NCBI RefSeq assembly: GCF_011758805.1
Contig: NZ_JAANOW010000003.1
Coordinates: forward strand, 310,001-374,000
Direction: 5' to 3'
From: Mycolicibacterium fluoranthenivorans
GTDB taxonomy: Bacteria > Actinomycetota > Actinomycetes > Mycobacteriales > Mycobacteriaceae
Length of the DNA stretch: 64,000 nt
Shown here piece by piece: positions 18,666-27,475 of the stretch. The notes under the pieces were generated by a model. The model ran no database searches. It was not told the DNA's origin and worked only from the letters and a program-made list of their open reading frames with translations. Both the position numbers and the translations under genes were made by a program. Within the stretch, counting starts at the first letter, position 1. Every line of letters begins with the position of its first letter.

Positions 18666-19073
18666 CTATGGCGGGATCTGATCCGGATGCACGCGCCGCG
18701 CGAAGCCGGTCACGCGCCGCTCCAGATCGCGCAGATTCCCGCGGTCCTCACGCATCTCGCCCCGGAGCTCCCCGAAGTCCTTCCGGAAGCCCCGGATATC
18801 GGCCGCCGCCTCGTCCTGCTGGCTGGCCATCGACACCATCCGCTCATCGAGGAGAAGCTGGCTCTGCTCCATGCGATCGAGCTGGACGCGCAGATTCACC
18901 TCGTCGCCGTGATCGTTGACGGTCTGCTCGTGGATCTCGGCGACCTGTGACTGTGTGGATTTCGCCTTCAGCCACAAGGGAACCACGGTGGCGGAAAGCC
19001 CAAGAATGCCCAGCACGATGAGCACCACCACGTCCATCCACGAATCCGGATTGAAGGGCGTCAACCCGGTCAC
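18666..19073 (-). CDS. DUF2746 membrane/coiled-coil protein of the lysis cassette
   Basis: 135 residues. One N-terminal membrane helix (MDVVVLIVLGILGLSATVVPLWL) is followed by a long charged coiled coil. DUF2746 proteins are common beside holin and lysin genes in mycobacteriophages and may act as a second holin or lysis regulator; direct function is not established. Overlaps the holin stop by 4 bp. Confidence 0.78.
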   Translation of the reverse strand: MTGLTPFNPDSWMDVVVLIVLGILGLSATVVPLWLKAKSTQSQVAEIHEQTVNDHGDEVNLRVQLDRMEQSQLLLDERMVSMASQQDEAAADIRGFRKDFGELRGEMREDRGNLRDLERRVTGFARRVHPDQIPP

Positions 19074-19462
19074 CGCCGGGAGGACTTCAGGAACGCCTCG
19101 ACGAGATCCACCGCAGCGGCAGCGCCCGGCCCGACAACCGGCGTAGCGCCGATGACCTCGGTGATCCCCTGCAGGATGTTCCCGAGCCGGGTGTCTGCGT
19201 CCGCAGCGGCTGCCGCCTGAGCATCGCGGTCCTGGACGGCGGCCTGCACGTCGCCGATAACTCGCTCATCGACCGGAGTGGCGGTGTCCCGGGGCCGGTT
19301 CGGCACGCCCCAGGTGGCCAGGCTGGTGAGCACCACGCCGGACCCGCCGACCCACAGCTGCCACTGCGGCGGCGCGTTCACCGCCGCCAAGAACGTGGCC
19401 AACGACCCCATCAGGGTAGCCAGTGCTTTTGCATTCTCGCGGGCTTTGATGATCGTGTTCAT
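19070..19462 (-). CDS. Holin
   Basis: 130 residues. Two hydrophobic segments (ALATLMGSLATFLAAV and LWVGGSGVVLTSLATWGV) are followed by a hydrophilic Ala/Asp-rich tail ending in a weakly hydrophobic GAAAAVDLVEAFL. It matches two-helix mycobacteriophage holins that time membrane opening for the endolysin. Directly after and overlapping the lysin A gene. Confidence 0.82.
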   Translation of the reverse strand: MNTIIKARENAKALATLMGSLATFLAAVNAPPQWQLWVGGSGVVLTSLATWGVPNRPRDTATPVDERVIGDVQAAVQDRDAQAAAAADADTRLGNILQGITEVIGATPVVGPGAAAAVDLVEAFLKSSRR

Positions 19463-20967
19463 GCCGTAACTCCTTGCAGGACGGTGGGATTGATGGTTGC
19501 GATGAAGACGAGAATCCGGTGCGCCAAGGCCTTGCCTCCGGCCCGGTCCGGGAACTTGGTGAGATCGGCGTCGGCCAGCTCGGCGAGATCGTCGAGCGTG
19601 TTCGGGTCGCCCACCAGCCCGAGCAGGATGGATACCAGGACGTGCACGTTGCCGTCCTCGTTCAGCCCGATCCCGGCGATGGTGTCGATGTTGCCCTCAC
19701 CGAGGCGGCGCAGCGGCGACCGCGACGGGTAGGGGATCTTTGCGAGCACGCGCAGCAGGTTGAGTACCTCGCGCTGCTCGTCGGCGTTGAGTGCTGACAT
19801 GAAATCGTCGTCTCCTGACTGGGTTGTGAGGGTGAGCAACTGGTCCCCGAGCGCGAGCGCCCGGTTGTATCGGGTGCGGCGTCCAGGACGGCCGTTGGTG
19901 TCTTCCAAGCCGTTGGTACCGCCGTTGATGATCTGGGTGGCCACCAGGACGTCGCCAGCGTCGGACGCCTCGTTGAGCGTGTGGTACTTGCGCTGAGTCC
20001 GAACGGTTTCCGTCCAGTAGTAAGCGGCGCCGAGGCCTGCCCACTGGAGGCCAGCGAGCGATCGGGGATTGTTGACGAACACGTTCGGGTCGGTGACCAG
20101 ACCGCGGTCGCAGCACCACTTGCCGAAACCGGCGTACGCGGACTTCCAGGTGAGCTGGATCCAGGTGCGGCCGAGGTAGATCCACCTCTCGGTGACGCCG
20201 CCGTCGCCCTTGTCGTACTCCTCGGTGGCCTCAAAGTTGTCCGACTCGTGGCCAACCTGGGCGAGCCACATAGCGATGCGCAGCACCGACGTGCACTGAC
20301 TTCCCCGCAGGCCGGCCGCCACCTCCGGGAGGATCTCAGTGGCCTTGGCGATGGGGATGCCGGCAGCCTTCGCTAGGACCGCAGCTGCATCCACGCTCGG
20401 CGTCGGCGCGCCGCCAGTTCCACCTCGGCGGAACGTCGAGAATCCGTCCGTCCGGATCTTGCGGGCGATGAAGTCGCTCACCCAGGGCTGGACGCGGCCG
20501 GCGGCTTGGTCGTAAGTGCCGTAGCCCATCTGCCAGTGCATCTCATCGATCGGCGAGCCCCAGCCGCCCTGCGACCTGTCGAGCTTCTTCCAGTCGATGC
20601 CAGCCCAGAAGACAGTGCCCTCGTACCAGTCGAGCAGTTCCTGGATGGTGCGGAGCTGCGCCGTGGTGAAGCTGCCGCGTTTCTGGAAGGGGTGCGATTG
20701 CCACCGGAGGTCGTATGCGGTCCCGCCGGGGTGATTGGACGAGGGCACTGAGTTGCCCGGTGTCCAGCAGCAGCAGTCGGGGTCGAAGATCGGTTCGACG
20801 AACTCGTGGTAGTCCCGTGCGAATGCTCCCAGCACCTCGTAGGGGGCGCCTTCTTGGATCTGCATCGAGACGCCCGGAGCAACCTGAAACCACTTGCAGG
20901 AGCCCTCGTCAACGTAGGGCCAGCCGTTCTCAGAGAACCGGCGGCCACTGAAGGTGCGGAAGGCCAT
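19459..20967 (-). CDS. lysA: Endolysin (lysin A): M15 peptidase plus GH19-like glycosidase
   Basis: 502 residues, three parts. Residues about 60-150 form an M15-type zinc peptidase with ligands in NHPGGTAYD (H79, D86) and DEMHWQ (H144). Residues about 190-370 are a GH19 chitinase/lysozyme-like domain (VGHESDNF, E241; GRTWIQLTWKSAYAGFGKWC), cutting the glycan. A C-terminal helical part probably binds the cell wall. No lysin B (mycolylarabinogalactan esterase) gene was recognised next to it, which is unusual for a mycobacteriophage. ATG 20967 overlaps the upstream stop. Confidence 0.9.
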   Translation of the reverse strand: MAFRTFSGRRFSENGWPYVDEGSCKWFQVAPGVSMQIQEGAPYEVLGAFARDYHEFVEPIFDPDCCCWTPGNSVPSSNHPGGTAYDLRWQSHPFQKRGSFTTAQLRTIQELLDWYEGTVFWAGIDWKKLDRSQGGWGSPIDEMHWQMGYGTYDQAAGRVQPWVSDFIARKIRTDGFSTFRRGGTGGAPTPSVDAAAVLAKAAGIPIAKATEILPEVAAGLRGSQCTSVLRIAMWLAQVGHESDNFEATEEYDKGDGGVTERWIYLGRTWIQLTWKSAYAGFGKWCCDRGLVTDPNVFVNNPRSLAGLQWAGLGAAYYWTETVRTQRKYHTLNEASDAGDVLVATQIINGGTNGLEDTNGRPGRRTRYNRALALGDQLLTLTTQSGDDDFMSALNADEQREVLNLLRVLAKIPYPSRSPLRRLGEGNIDTIAGIGLNEDGNVHVLVSILLGLVGDPNTLDDLAELADADLTKFPDRAGGKALAHRILVFIATINPTVLQGVTA

Positions 20968-21185
20968 CAGGCACCAGAGCCGGGCGGAAGGGCGGGCTGC
21001 TCGCCGACGACCGGCACCAGCTCGGTCCAGCCCTCGATCCGGGCAGCCCGCGGGTAGTTGCCGCCGCGGTCGAGCGTCATCGCACCGTAATCGCCGAGCG
21101 TGCTGCCCTCCGGCAGCTTCACCGCGACGGCGCCGAACGTCGGCGAATCCTCCCGCAGATCCTGGTATGTGCGCGGTCGTTCCAT
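20967..21185 (-). CDS. Small phage protein upstream of lysin A
   Basis: 72 residues (starts MERPRTYQDLREDSPTFGAV), soluble, with no recognised domain. Start and stop are both shared with neighbours (TGATG/ATGA overlaps), which supports real translation. Probably a virion or tail-tip accessory protein. Confidence 0.6.
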   Translation of the reverse strand: MERPRTYQDLREDSPTFGAVAVKLPEGSTLGDYGAMTLDRGGNYPRAARIEGWTELVPVVGEQPALPPGSGA

Positions 21186-21520
21186 CAGGCCTCCTCTGTG
21201 GCTGTGAGCGTGTAACCCGCCGCGGCGAGCGCCTCGGCAAAGACTTCGCACCCTGGCACTGATACGAGCGGCGTCATACCGTTGGACGGGTCGCCATCGG
21301 CGTCGAGCACCACCGCATCCGCGTCTGCCCGGAACACATCAGCCGTGTCGGGTAGGTGCAGCTGCACGATGGGCACCCGAACACCGAGCATCTCGTGCAC
21401 CATGTCTGTGCTGAGCCGGGGAATCGTGACGAGCAGGTACGTGCCATCCGAACATTGATAGAAGTTCGTCATCGGGCAGAAGTGCGAAACATTCTCTGTG
21501 ACAAGGGTTGCTGTCTCCAT
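21185..21520 (-). CDS. Small phage protein, unknown
   Basis: 111 residues, acidic and beta-rich (YLLVTIPRLSTDMVHEMLG). No domain recognised. It lies between a glycine-rich minor tail protein and a small gene before lysin A, coupled to the latter by overlap. Confidence 0.58.
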   Translation of the reverse strand: METATLVTENVSHFCPMTNFYQCSDGTYLLVTIPRLSTDMVHEMLGVRVPIVQLHLPDTADVFRADADAVVLDADGDPSNGMTPLVSVPGCEVFAEALAAAGYTLTATEEA

Positions 21521-21529
21521 CTATCCCAC

Positions 21530-22639
21530 CTACTTGTAGTAGAAGATCACCAGGCCGGGCGCCCCGGGCCCGCCGCTGCCACCGGAGCCGGGCAGCCCGT
21601 TGGATGCGCCGCCACCACCACCCCCGCCGCCGGGGTAGCCGCCGGCCCCGCCGTTGCCGCCACCGTTCAGTGCGACGGTCGCCGCGCCGCCACCGCCACC
21701 ACCGCCGCCACCGCACTTGACCGATGCGCCGGCCGATACCGAGTTGCCGGGGGAACCCGACGATCCGAACGACCCTGAGCCGCCACGATTGCCGCCGGTA
21801 GCCAGAAGCGACGGTGAGCCCGGTGTGCCGTTGGACGTGTTGTAATCGCTTCCGTCACCGCCAGATCCGGGGATCGACGCGGACGGGGTGTAGCCCAGCG
21901 GAGTGGACATCCCGCCTGCGGACCCGTGCACCGCCGACTGCGCCAGGATCGCCCCGGTGTGCGGGGTGGCGTTGTGCTCGCGCACGTAGGACAGGTTGCC
22001 GGCCGTCGCGATCCGTGTGTCCAGGGCCGTGATGCCTGTCAGGTCTACGCGGTGCACGATGTACGAGCCGTGCAGGCCGCCGATGCCACCGCCACCGCCG
22101 CCGGAGGAACCGTTGTTGCCGGTCTTCCCGCCGCTGAACATGCCGACGTTGAACTCCGCGGGCAGCGGCGACGGGACAACCCAGTTCACCTCATCGGAGG
22201 TGATCGTGTGCACGGTGTAGCCGTTGACCACCGCATCTTTGATGCTCTCGATGGTGTAGGTGACCTCGAATACCGTGCCGGTCGCACCAGATCCAAACCA
22301 GCCGTTGAAGATCCCCTTGAGAACGTCATCGAAGTTGGTGAACAGGCCGGGCAGATTGAAGATCTTCGACGGGTCCAGGATCGGGATCTGGAAGGGGTCG
22401 AGGAAACCGCCGATGAGCCGGGCGAAGTAGGTGATGCCGTCCCAGATCGCCTCGACGCCATTGTTGACCGCGTTGATGACGTCTGTCGGCGTGGGGAGAT
22501 TGAACAACTGGCCCAACCCGGCGAGAGCCTGATTGATCGGGTTGCCAGACTTTCGGACGGTGTCATCGATACTCTCGAAGTCCAGCAGGTTCCGCAGCGG
22601 CGACCGATCGTTATCGGGCCGCCGCCGATCCCAGGCCAT
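21530..22639 (-). CDS. Glycine-rich minor tail protein
   Basis: 369 residues. A helical N-terminus (SIDDTVRKSGNPINQALAGL) anchors it, a beta part follows, and the last 170 or so residues are very glycine-rich (long runs of G interspersed with S, N, A), as in tail-tip proteins with polyglycine-II sheet or collagen-like folds. Likely a host-contacting tail fibre or tip. The low-complexity DNA gives spurious reading frames on the other strand. Confidence 0.72.
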   Translation of the reverse strand: MAWDRRRPDNDRSPLRNLLDFESIDDTVRKSGNPINQALAGLGQLFNLPTPTDVINAVNNGVEAIWDGITYFARLIGGFLDPFQIPILDPSKIFNLPGLFTNFDDVLKGIFNGWFGSGATGTVFEVTYTIESIKDAVVNGYTVHTITSDEVNWVVPSPLPAEFNVGMFSGGKTGNNGSSGGGGGGIGGLHGSYIVHRVDLTGITALDTRIATAGNLSYVREHNATPHTGAILAQSAVHGSAGGMSTPLGYTPSASIPGSGGDGSDYNTSNGTPGSPSLLATGGNRGGSGSFGSSGSPGNSVSAGASVKCGGGGGGGGGAATVALNGGGNGGAGGYPGGGGGGGGASNGLPGSGGSGGPGAPGLVIFYYK

Positions 22640-22640
22640 G

Positions 22641-23765
22641 TCAGGACACCGGGAACTGCAGCAGCCGGACCTGCGACTGCGGCGTCGTGAACTTCCACGA
22701 GCCGGTGCCGCCCTTCTTGTGCCCGAACACGTAGAGCGTCATCGCCTGGCCGGCGGGCACGCGCCCGGTGCCAGAGTCCGGGCCGACCGCGCGAGTCGGG
22801 TCCTCGGTGTCGGAGAAGTGCGGGTGGATGTGCGACACCGTCAACGAGTCCAGCGTCGACGGGTCGTACCGGCCCAGGCCGCACAGCGGCTCGTTCTCAC
22901 CCGTGGACGCCCCGGTGATCCCGATACGGACCTCGATCTCGACCTGCGCGGACGACGGAGACAGAATGTTCGGGCTGTAGCGCGCCCAGTAGAGATGCCC
23001 CGTCACGTCCGGGTACCAGGCGTAGGCCAGTGGATCGAGATCCAACGACGCCAACAGCTGGCGGCCCGCGTTGCCCTGGTATGCCGTGAAATTCGCTTCC
23101 GGGATCGTGACCATGGTGGCCGCGGTCGGCGACAGATCACCGGGCTTGAACTTGCCGAGCAAGTCCGACCAGACGATCCCCTGGCCGTCCTGCGGCGGCA
23201 GGGTGTTGTCGTAGTCCGGTGCACCGCGCAGGATCGTCGACGGGCCCACCGGTCCGCGCAGCTTCTCGGACGGGAATTCGATGTTGAACCACGGCGCGAC
23301 CAGCGTGCCGGCCGGCGTGACGTTGATGTCGTCGTCATCCGGGTCGGACGTTTCGCGGAAGCTGGCCGTGAAGTTCACATCTGGTGTGATGCCGCGCGGG
23401 CCGGGGATGCCCGCGTCGACAGCTTTGTAGGTGCCGTCTGTGCCGATCTTGTCGACGTAGACGTACCAGGTGGTGCCGATGATCCATGCCCGGCCGTTGT
23501 CGGACTCGTTGAGGGTGGTGACGTCGGGCAGGTCGCCGATGGTGGCCACCGAGGAGTCCCACTGCACATCCATGACCGGCATCGGCTCGCCGGGGTCGCC
23601 CTTCGGGCCGATGAACACGTCGAGGAGCAGCTCGCCCTCACCGTTGACGACGGTGAACGTGCCGCCGACCCGGCGTGGGTCGCCTGCCTGGCGCGGCATA
23701 CCCCAGAACCCCAGCCGCACATCAGCATTGCCGATGAATGTGGGTTCACCGAGTGGAATGGTCAT
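22641..23765 (-). CDS. Minor tail protein
   Basis: 374 residues, beta-rich. It carries a short collagen-like IGPKGDPGEP stretch near residue 55 and repeated GPRGIT/GPVGPS turns, common in tail fibres of actinobacterial phages. Separated by 1 bp from the next gene downstream and overlapping (ATGA) the gene upstream. Confidence 0.72.
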   Translation of the reverse strand: MTIPLGEPTFIGNADVRLGFWGMPRQAGDPRRVGGTFTVVNGEGELLLDVFIGPKGDPGEPMPVMDVQWDSSVATIGDLPDVTTLNESDNGRAWIIGTTWYVYVDKIGTDGTYKAVDAGIPGPRGITPDVNFTASFRETSDPDDDDINVTPAGTLVAPWFNIEFPSEKLRGPVGPSTILRGAPDYDNTLPPQDGQGIVWSDLLGKFKPGDLSPTAATMVTIPEANFTAYQGNAGRQLLASLDLDPLAYAWYPDVTGHLYWARYSPNILSPSSAQVEIEVRIGITGASTGENEPLCGLGRYDPSTLDSLTVSHIHPHFSDTEDPTRAVGPDSGTGRVPAGQAMTLYVFGHKKGGTGSWKFTTPQSQVRLLQFPVS

Positions 23766-24250
23766 GCCCCGCCGCCCTTCTTCTCGTCGTCAGGTTCGGT
23801 GGTGTCCACCGTGAATTCCTTCGCGATCTGCTGAAGGAGCAAGTCGCGCACCTCTTTCGGGAGCTGCTTGTCCAGCTCTTCGCGCGCCCGGGCGGCCATG
23901 CGCTCGACCTCTTCGGGGTCCACCTCGGCCTTCGGTGGCGGATCGAACTCGGACTTGAGTCGCCAGTTGATGAGCCGGAACATGCCGGCGTCGTCCTCGT
24001 CAACATCGGGCCAGATGTAGGACTTCTCGTCATCGACGTCCCCGCCGGCCATCGCCAGGTGGAAGGCAATGTTGGCGATTGAGCCCTCGTCGACCATCAT
24101 CGCGACACCAGATGGCCCCACGGGGTCGGTCATCGCGTCGCGCAGCCGGTCCACCCGATCAAGGAAAGCGGGCAGATCCATCTTCGGGACCGCGTTCATG
24201 TACGGGAACGTGTTCGGGTTGATCATGTCCGCGGACTGTTGGTACGGCAT
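23762..24250 (-). CDS. Phage tail-region protein, hydrophilic
   Basis: 162 residues. An N-terminal stretch (PYQQSADMINPNTFPYMNAV) is followed by acidic, helical sequence with a coiled-coil-like section rich in E, R and K. ATG 24250 shares a base with the stop of the HNH gene upstream. Function unknown; perhaps a small tail-tip or assembly factor. Confidence 0.6.
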   Translation of the reverse strand: MPYQQSADMINPNTFPYMNAVPKMDLPAFLDRVDRLRDAMTDPVGPSGVAMMVDEGSIANIAFHLAMAGGDVDDEKSYIWPDVDEDDAGMFRLINWRLKSEFDPPPKAEVDPEEVERMAARAREELDKQLPKEVRDLLLQQIAKEFTVDTTEPDDEKKGGGA

Positions 24251-24702
24251 CAGGCAGCCGCCTTCCGCGCCTGGCAACGCAGATACGACTCACGAGTCTG
24301 GTCGCGCTTACACGTCGGGCAGATCCACGCGCCACGGTGGTTCTGCACCCGCCCGCTGTTCGGATGACCCCGCTTACAGAACCCCAGCGGGAACCCGCGC
24401 CCCTCCTGCCGGCGGTTCTGAGCCACGGTCAGCAGCCGCAGATGGTCGACATTCACACACCGCTTGTCGCAGTGCTCCGGGTTGCAGTGATCGACGTCGA
24501 ACCCATCGGCGACCTGGCCGTGAACGTGCACCCACGCCGCCCGGTGCGCGGTGGTGCCGTGGTTGCCCTTCTCGTCGCGCCAGCCGATCTGCGCATAGCC
24601 GCGCGACTGCACCGAGTACGTGCTGATGTGACAGCCGTTCTCGCCGAGAGTCCAACGGTCGAAGGCACGTTGGCCGACGCGCTCCGGAATCTCTTTGCTC
24701 AA
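24250..24702 (-). CDS. HNH endonuclease (free-standing, inside the tail operon)
   Basis: About 150 residues. The HNH core is DVDHCNPEHCDKRCVNVDHL, followed by LRLLTVAQNRRQ. A second C-terminal zinc knuckle has the form CKRGHP...CPTC. TTG 24702 overlaps the upstream stop (TTGA). Its insertion between minor tail genes suggests a homing-type selfish gene rather than a packaging enzyme. The C-terminal knuckle resembles that of the HNH protein at 53890-54384. Confidence 0.82.
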   Translation of the reverse strand: MSKEIPERVGQRAFDRWTLGENGCHISTYSVQSRGYAQIGWRDEKGNHGTTAHRAAWVHVHGQVADGFDVDHCNPEHCDKRCVNVDHLRLLTVAQNRRQEGRGFPLGFCKRGHPNSGRVQNHRGAWICPTCKRDQTRESYLRCQARKAAA

Positions 24703-26387
24703 AACATATCCCCACTTCCAGCTAGGAGGGCTGCAAAATTTGCGATGTTCGCGATGGCCGAAAACCCCTGCGCCAGCGGGTCTTCTTCGCGGGAGTCGTC
24801 GCCGAATGACAAGGTGGGGCGGTTGGATCCCTTGCGGGTGCCGCCGCGCTTGACCGCCATGATCTGGTCGGTGTAGAGCACGTGGCGGCGTTCGGCCGAG
24901 CAGCGTGAGCCCAGGCGGACGTCTTCGCCGAGCACGTACGGTGAGCCGTCGCCGACGTCGAACTTGAATGACGTGTAAGGCCTGGTCTTCCACCAGCCCT
25001 CGCGCAGCGTCATGACCGAGCTGATGGTGAATGCGGACCCGGACCCGACCTCGAAGTACTCATTGAATCCGTACGGGCCAACCTCATCGGTGCGGCGTGG
25101 GTCAACGAATGCGATGAAGGCGAGCAGGGTGTCGTCGAGCTGACCCTGATACAGGTTGTCCAAACCCTCGGTGCCGGTGGCCTGGGTTCCGAGGATCACA
25201 TTCGCCAATTGGCTTATGCCATAACGGATTGCGAATGTGATGGCCATGTTGACCCACTGGGGTGATTTCCCGCCAGTGAGAATCCGAAGTGCTCGGCTTT
25301 TGTGGATCACCATCGTGCGTTTCTCGGCGCCGCCATAGCCGACGTCGCGGTACACGAACGGGGGCCGCTTGGGTGCGACACCGAGGATCTTGCGGATGAA
25401 CGGGTCGGTGACGCCGTCGCCGTCGCTGTCGACGTTGATCAGCGATTCGGTGATCAGGTCATCGGCGGTGGCCGCGAACAGGTTGAGCAGGCCGTCGATC
25501 GCGGTGCCCGTGGGTCCGCCGACGCCGGACTGGTCCTCGAAGGACAGGATCACGCACGCGCGGGTGGGCTTGAGCTTCTCGGCCAGATCCGGCCCAAACA
25601 CGGTGTACGGGGCCGGATCTCCCGGCAGCCATGTGTACGCGTGGCAGATGACTCCGGCGTCCTTCATGACCGGCGTCAGGATCGTCTTGGCGTCCTTCCA
25701 CCTGGCGCCGAACGTCACCCACCGCGACTGATCGAAGACCGGGTTGACCGGCATCACCTGGACTGGCCAGTTCAGCGGGGAGATGTTCTCCAGCCACGTC
25801 TGCGGCGAGAACACCCGGCGCGGGATCGGCGACCAACCGTTGAGCGTGTAGATACGCGCGAGGTTGATCATCGTCGCGGTGGCGCACGCCGTGACACAGC
25901 TGCCACCCCAGAGGAACATCTTCGGGATCTGCACGGCCTCGGGAAGCAGAGGCATCGCAGCCAGGTAAATATGCTCCAGATGCTTCCGGTTCGATACGAC
26001 GTTGAGCGTTGTCCGAGTGGGCTTTCCGCGCTCCTCGACGTCCTCGATCGTGTCGACCTTGCCGCCCCAACGGTTCTTGAAATCCGTGGGCTTCTCGGGG
26101 TCCGGGTCGATCGTGACGTGGAGGTCCTCGGCCGGGCGCGTCTTGAACACGATGATTTCGCGCAGCCAGTCGTTGTCCTTGCCGACGATCTCGATGTGCG
26201 ACATGCCGTCGTCGTGGGCCAGCTCCTCGCAATCCCACGATTCCGGAATCTCGATGCGCGCCAGGAACTTGTGGTTCTTGTCCCACACGCGGATCAGCGG
26301 CTTCGGGATCTTCCGCGTGAGGTAGGCGTGGCGGCGATCGAACAGATGGTGTTCCATCTGCGCGAACTCGGTGGCGCTCAGCACCAC
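24699..26387 (-). CDS. Minor tail protein (ReqiPepy6 Gp37-like family)
   Basis: 562 residues. The opening (LIRVWDKNHKFLARIEIPESWDCEELAHDDG) and the later IVFKTRPAEDLHV are typical of the large Gp37-like minor tail proteins found two genes after the tape measure in actinobacterial phages; these form part of the baseplate/tail hub. A 59-bp gap separates it from the upstream distal tail-like gene. Confidence 0.8.
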   Translation of the reverse strand: MVLSATEFAQMEHHLFDRRHAYLTRKIPKPLIRVWDKNHKFLARIEIPESWDCEELAHDDGMSHIEIVGKDNDWLREIIVFKTRPAEDLHVTIDPDPEKPTDFKNRWGGKVDTIEDVEERGKPTRTTLNVVSNRKHLEHIYLAAMPLLPEAVQIPKMFLWGGSCVTACATATMINLARIYTLNGWSPIPRRVFSPQTWLENISPLNWPVQVMPVNPVFDQSRWVTFGARWKDAKTILTPVMKDAGVICHAYTWLPGDPAPYTVFGPDLAEKLKPTRACVILSFEDQSGVGGPTGTAIDGLLNLFAATADDLITESLINVDSDGDGVTDPFIRKILGVAPKRPPFVYRDVGYGGAEKRTMVIHKSRALRILTGGKSPQWVNMAITFAIRYGISQLANVILGTQATGTEGLDNLYQGQLDDTLLAFIAFVDPRRTDEVGPYGFNEYFEVGSGSAFTISSVMTLREGWWKTRPYTSFKFDVGDGSPYVLGEDVRLGSRCSAERRHVLYTDQIMAVKRGGTRKGSNRPTLSFGDDSREEDPLAQGFSAIANIANFAALLAGSGDMF

Positions 26388-26446
26388 GTCCCCAACGGGT
26401 TATGCCCGCCGTCCCAGTGCGGGAGGCGGGTGGCGGCAGCGACCAC

Positions 26447-27475
26447 TTAGCTGATAGCTCTCTCGAAGCGCTGCGGCAGGCGCACGGACACCCGCGCACC
26501 GACCTGTGAGTGGTAGATCGGCAGCGTCGCAACGGTGTTCGCCGGGATCGGCTGGGTGAATCCCTGCCCGTCGAAGCGCTCCAGCACGGTCTCAGTGGAC
26601 GATTGGCCGATATCGATGCCCAGCCACTTGAGCAGCTCGGCGTTGTCGAGAATGTTCAGCATCCAGTTCTGCACCGGATCCTTCTCACTGATCGCGATAC
26701 GGTGCGACGGGTCGGTGTCAATCAGGCACGTCTCCCCTGCGTACAGGCGCGGGACGCGGATCATGCGCCCGGACAGCCCATCTGGCAGCCAGCACCGGCC
26801 CGGCGCGCTGACCACGTAGACCGGCCAGGTCGGGATCGTCGAGGCGTTCGCGACGATGATCTTTCCGGCCTTGACGGGGATCTTCGGGGCCAGCTTCCCG
26901 CTGTCACGCTTCACATACATCGTGGGATCGGACTGGCGCACCAACCACGGTTCCGGCCGGCGGTCAGGCTGGCGCCACCGCGGCTCGCCGTCAGCTGCCA
27001 GCAGAATGTCCCACTCCTGCATGTTGCCGCCGTTGACCGTGGGATCAACCTCGAGCGGTGTCTCGACCTTGTCGAGGAGCTGCATCGGGAGGTAGTACTC
27101 GCCGCCCCAGCGGGTGAACGGGCAGAACCATCCCGGGTTGTCGCCGGTCATGCCGTCCCACCACAGCGATTCGGTGTCGAACCAACCGTATTCGGTGTCC
27201 GACATGGTCATCACGCGCATGCTGATCTCGCGGCGCTCGTCGACGATGCGCTCGAAACGGGGCGGCCCGTAAGCGGGTTCGGACCAGACGCTGGTGAACG
27301 GGACGTGCACCATGCCGGAGATCGGGCCGGTGATGATGACGCCCTGGGCGCCCTCGTTGTAGCCGCCGATATCCCAGACGCGATCGTTGCAGCCGATCCA
27401 TTTGATGTTGATGCCGTTGGCGGCGCGGTGGGCGGGGACGTCACGCCAGCGCGGCCGGATCACAGGTGCGGTCAT
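26447..27475 (-). CDS. Minor tail protein, distal-tail-protein-like
   Basis: 342 residues, beta-rich, directly downstream of the tape measure gene (ATGA overlap), the usual place of the distal tail protein that joins tube to tip. Features include WDIGGYNEGAQGVIITGPISG and a DTDPSHRIAISE stretch near the end. ATG 27475 chosen because of the overlap; the upstream in-frame extension lies within the tape measure gene. Confidence 0.75.
   Translation of the reverse strand: MTAPVIRPRWRDVPAHRAANGINIKWIGCNDRVWDIGGYNEGAQGVIITGPISGMVHVPFTSVWSEPAYGPPRFERIVDERREISMRVMTMSDTEYGWFDTESLWWDGMTGDNPGWFCPFTRWGGEYYLPMQLLDKVETPLEVDPTVNGGNMQEWDILLAADGEPRWRQPDRRPEPWLVRQSDPTMYVKRDSGKLAPKIPVKAGKIIVANASTIPTWPVYVVSAPGRCWLPDGLSGRMIRVPRLYAGETCLIDTDPSHRIAISEKDPVQNWMLNILDNAELLKWLGIDIGQSSTETVLERFDGQGFTQPIPANTVATLPIYHSQVGARVSVRLPQRFERAIS

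Noticed and set aside
21530..22100. Glycine-codon low-complexity tract considered as a DNA repeat or CRISPR-like array
   Set aside because: It is explained by the Gly-rich C-terminus of a minor tail protein; no regular repeat/spacer pattern.
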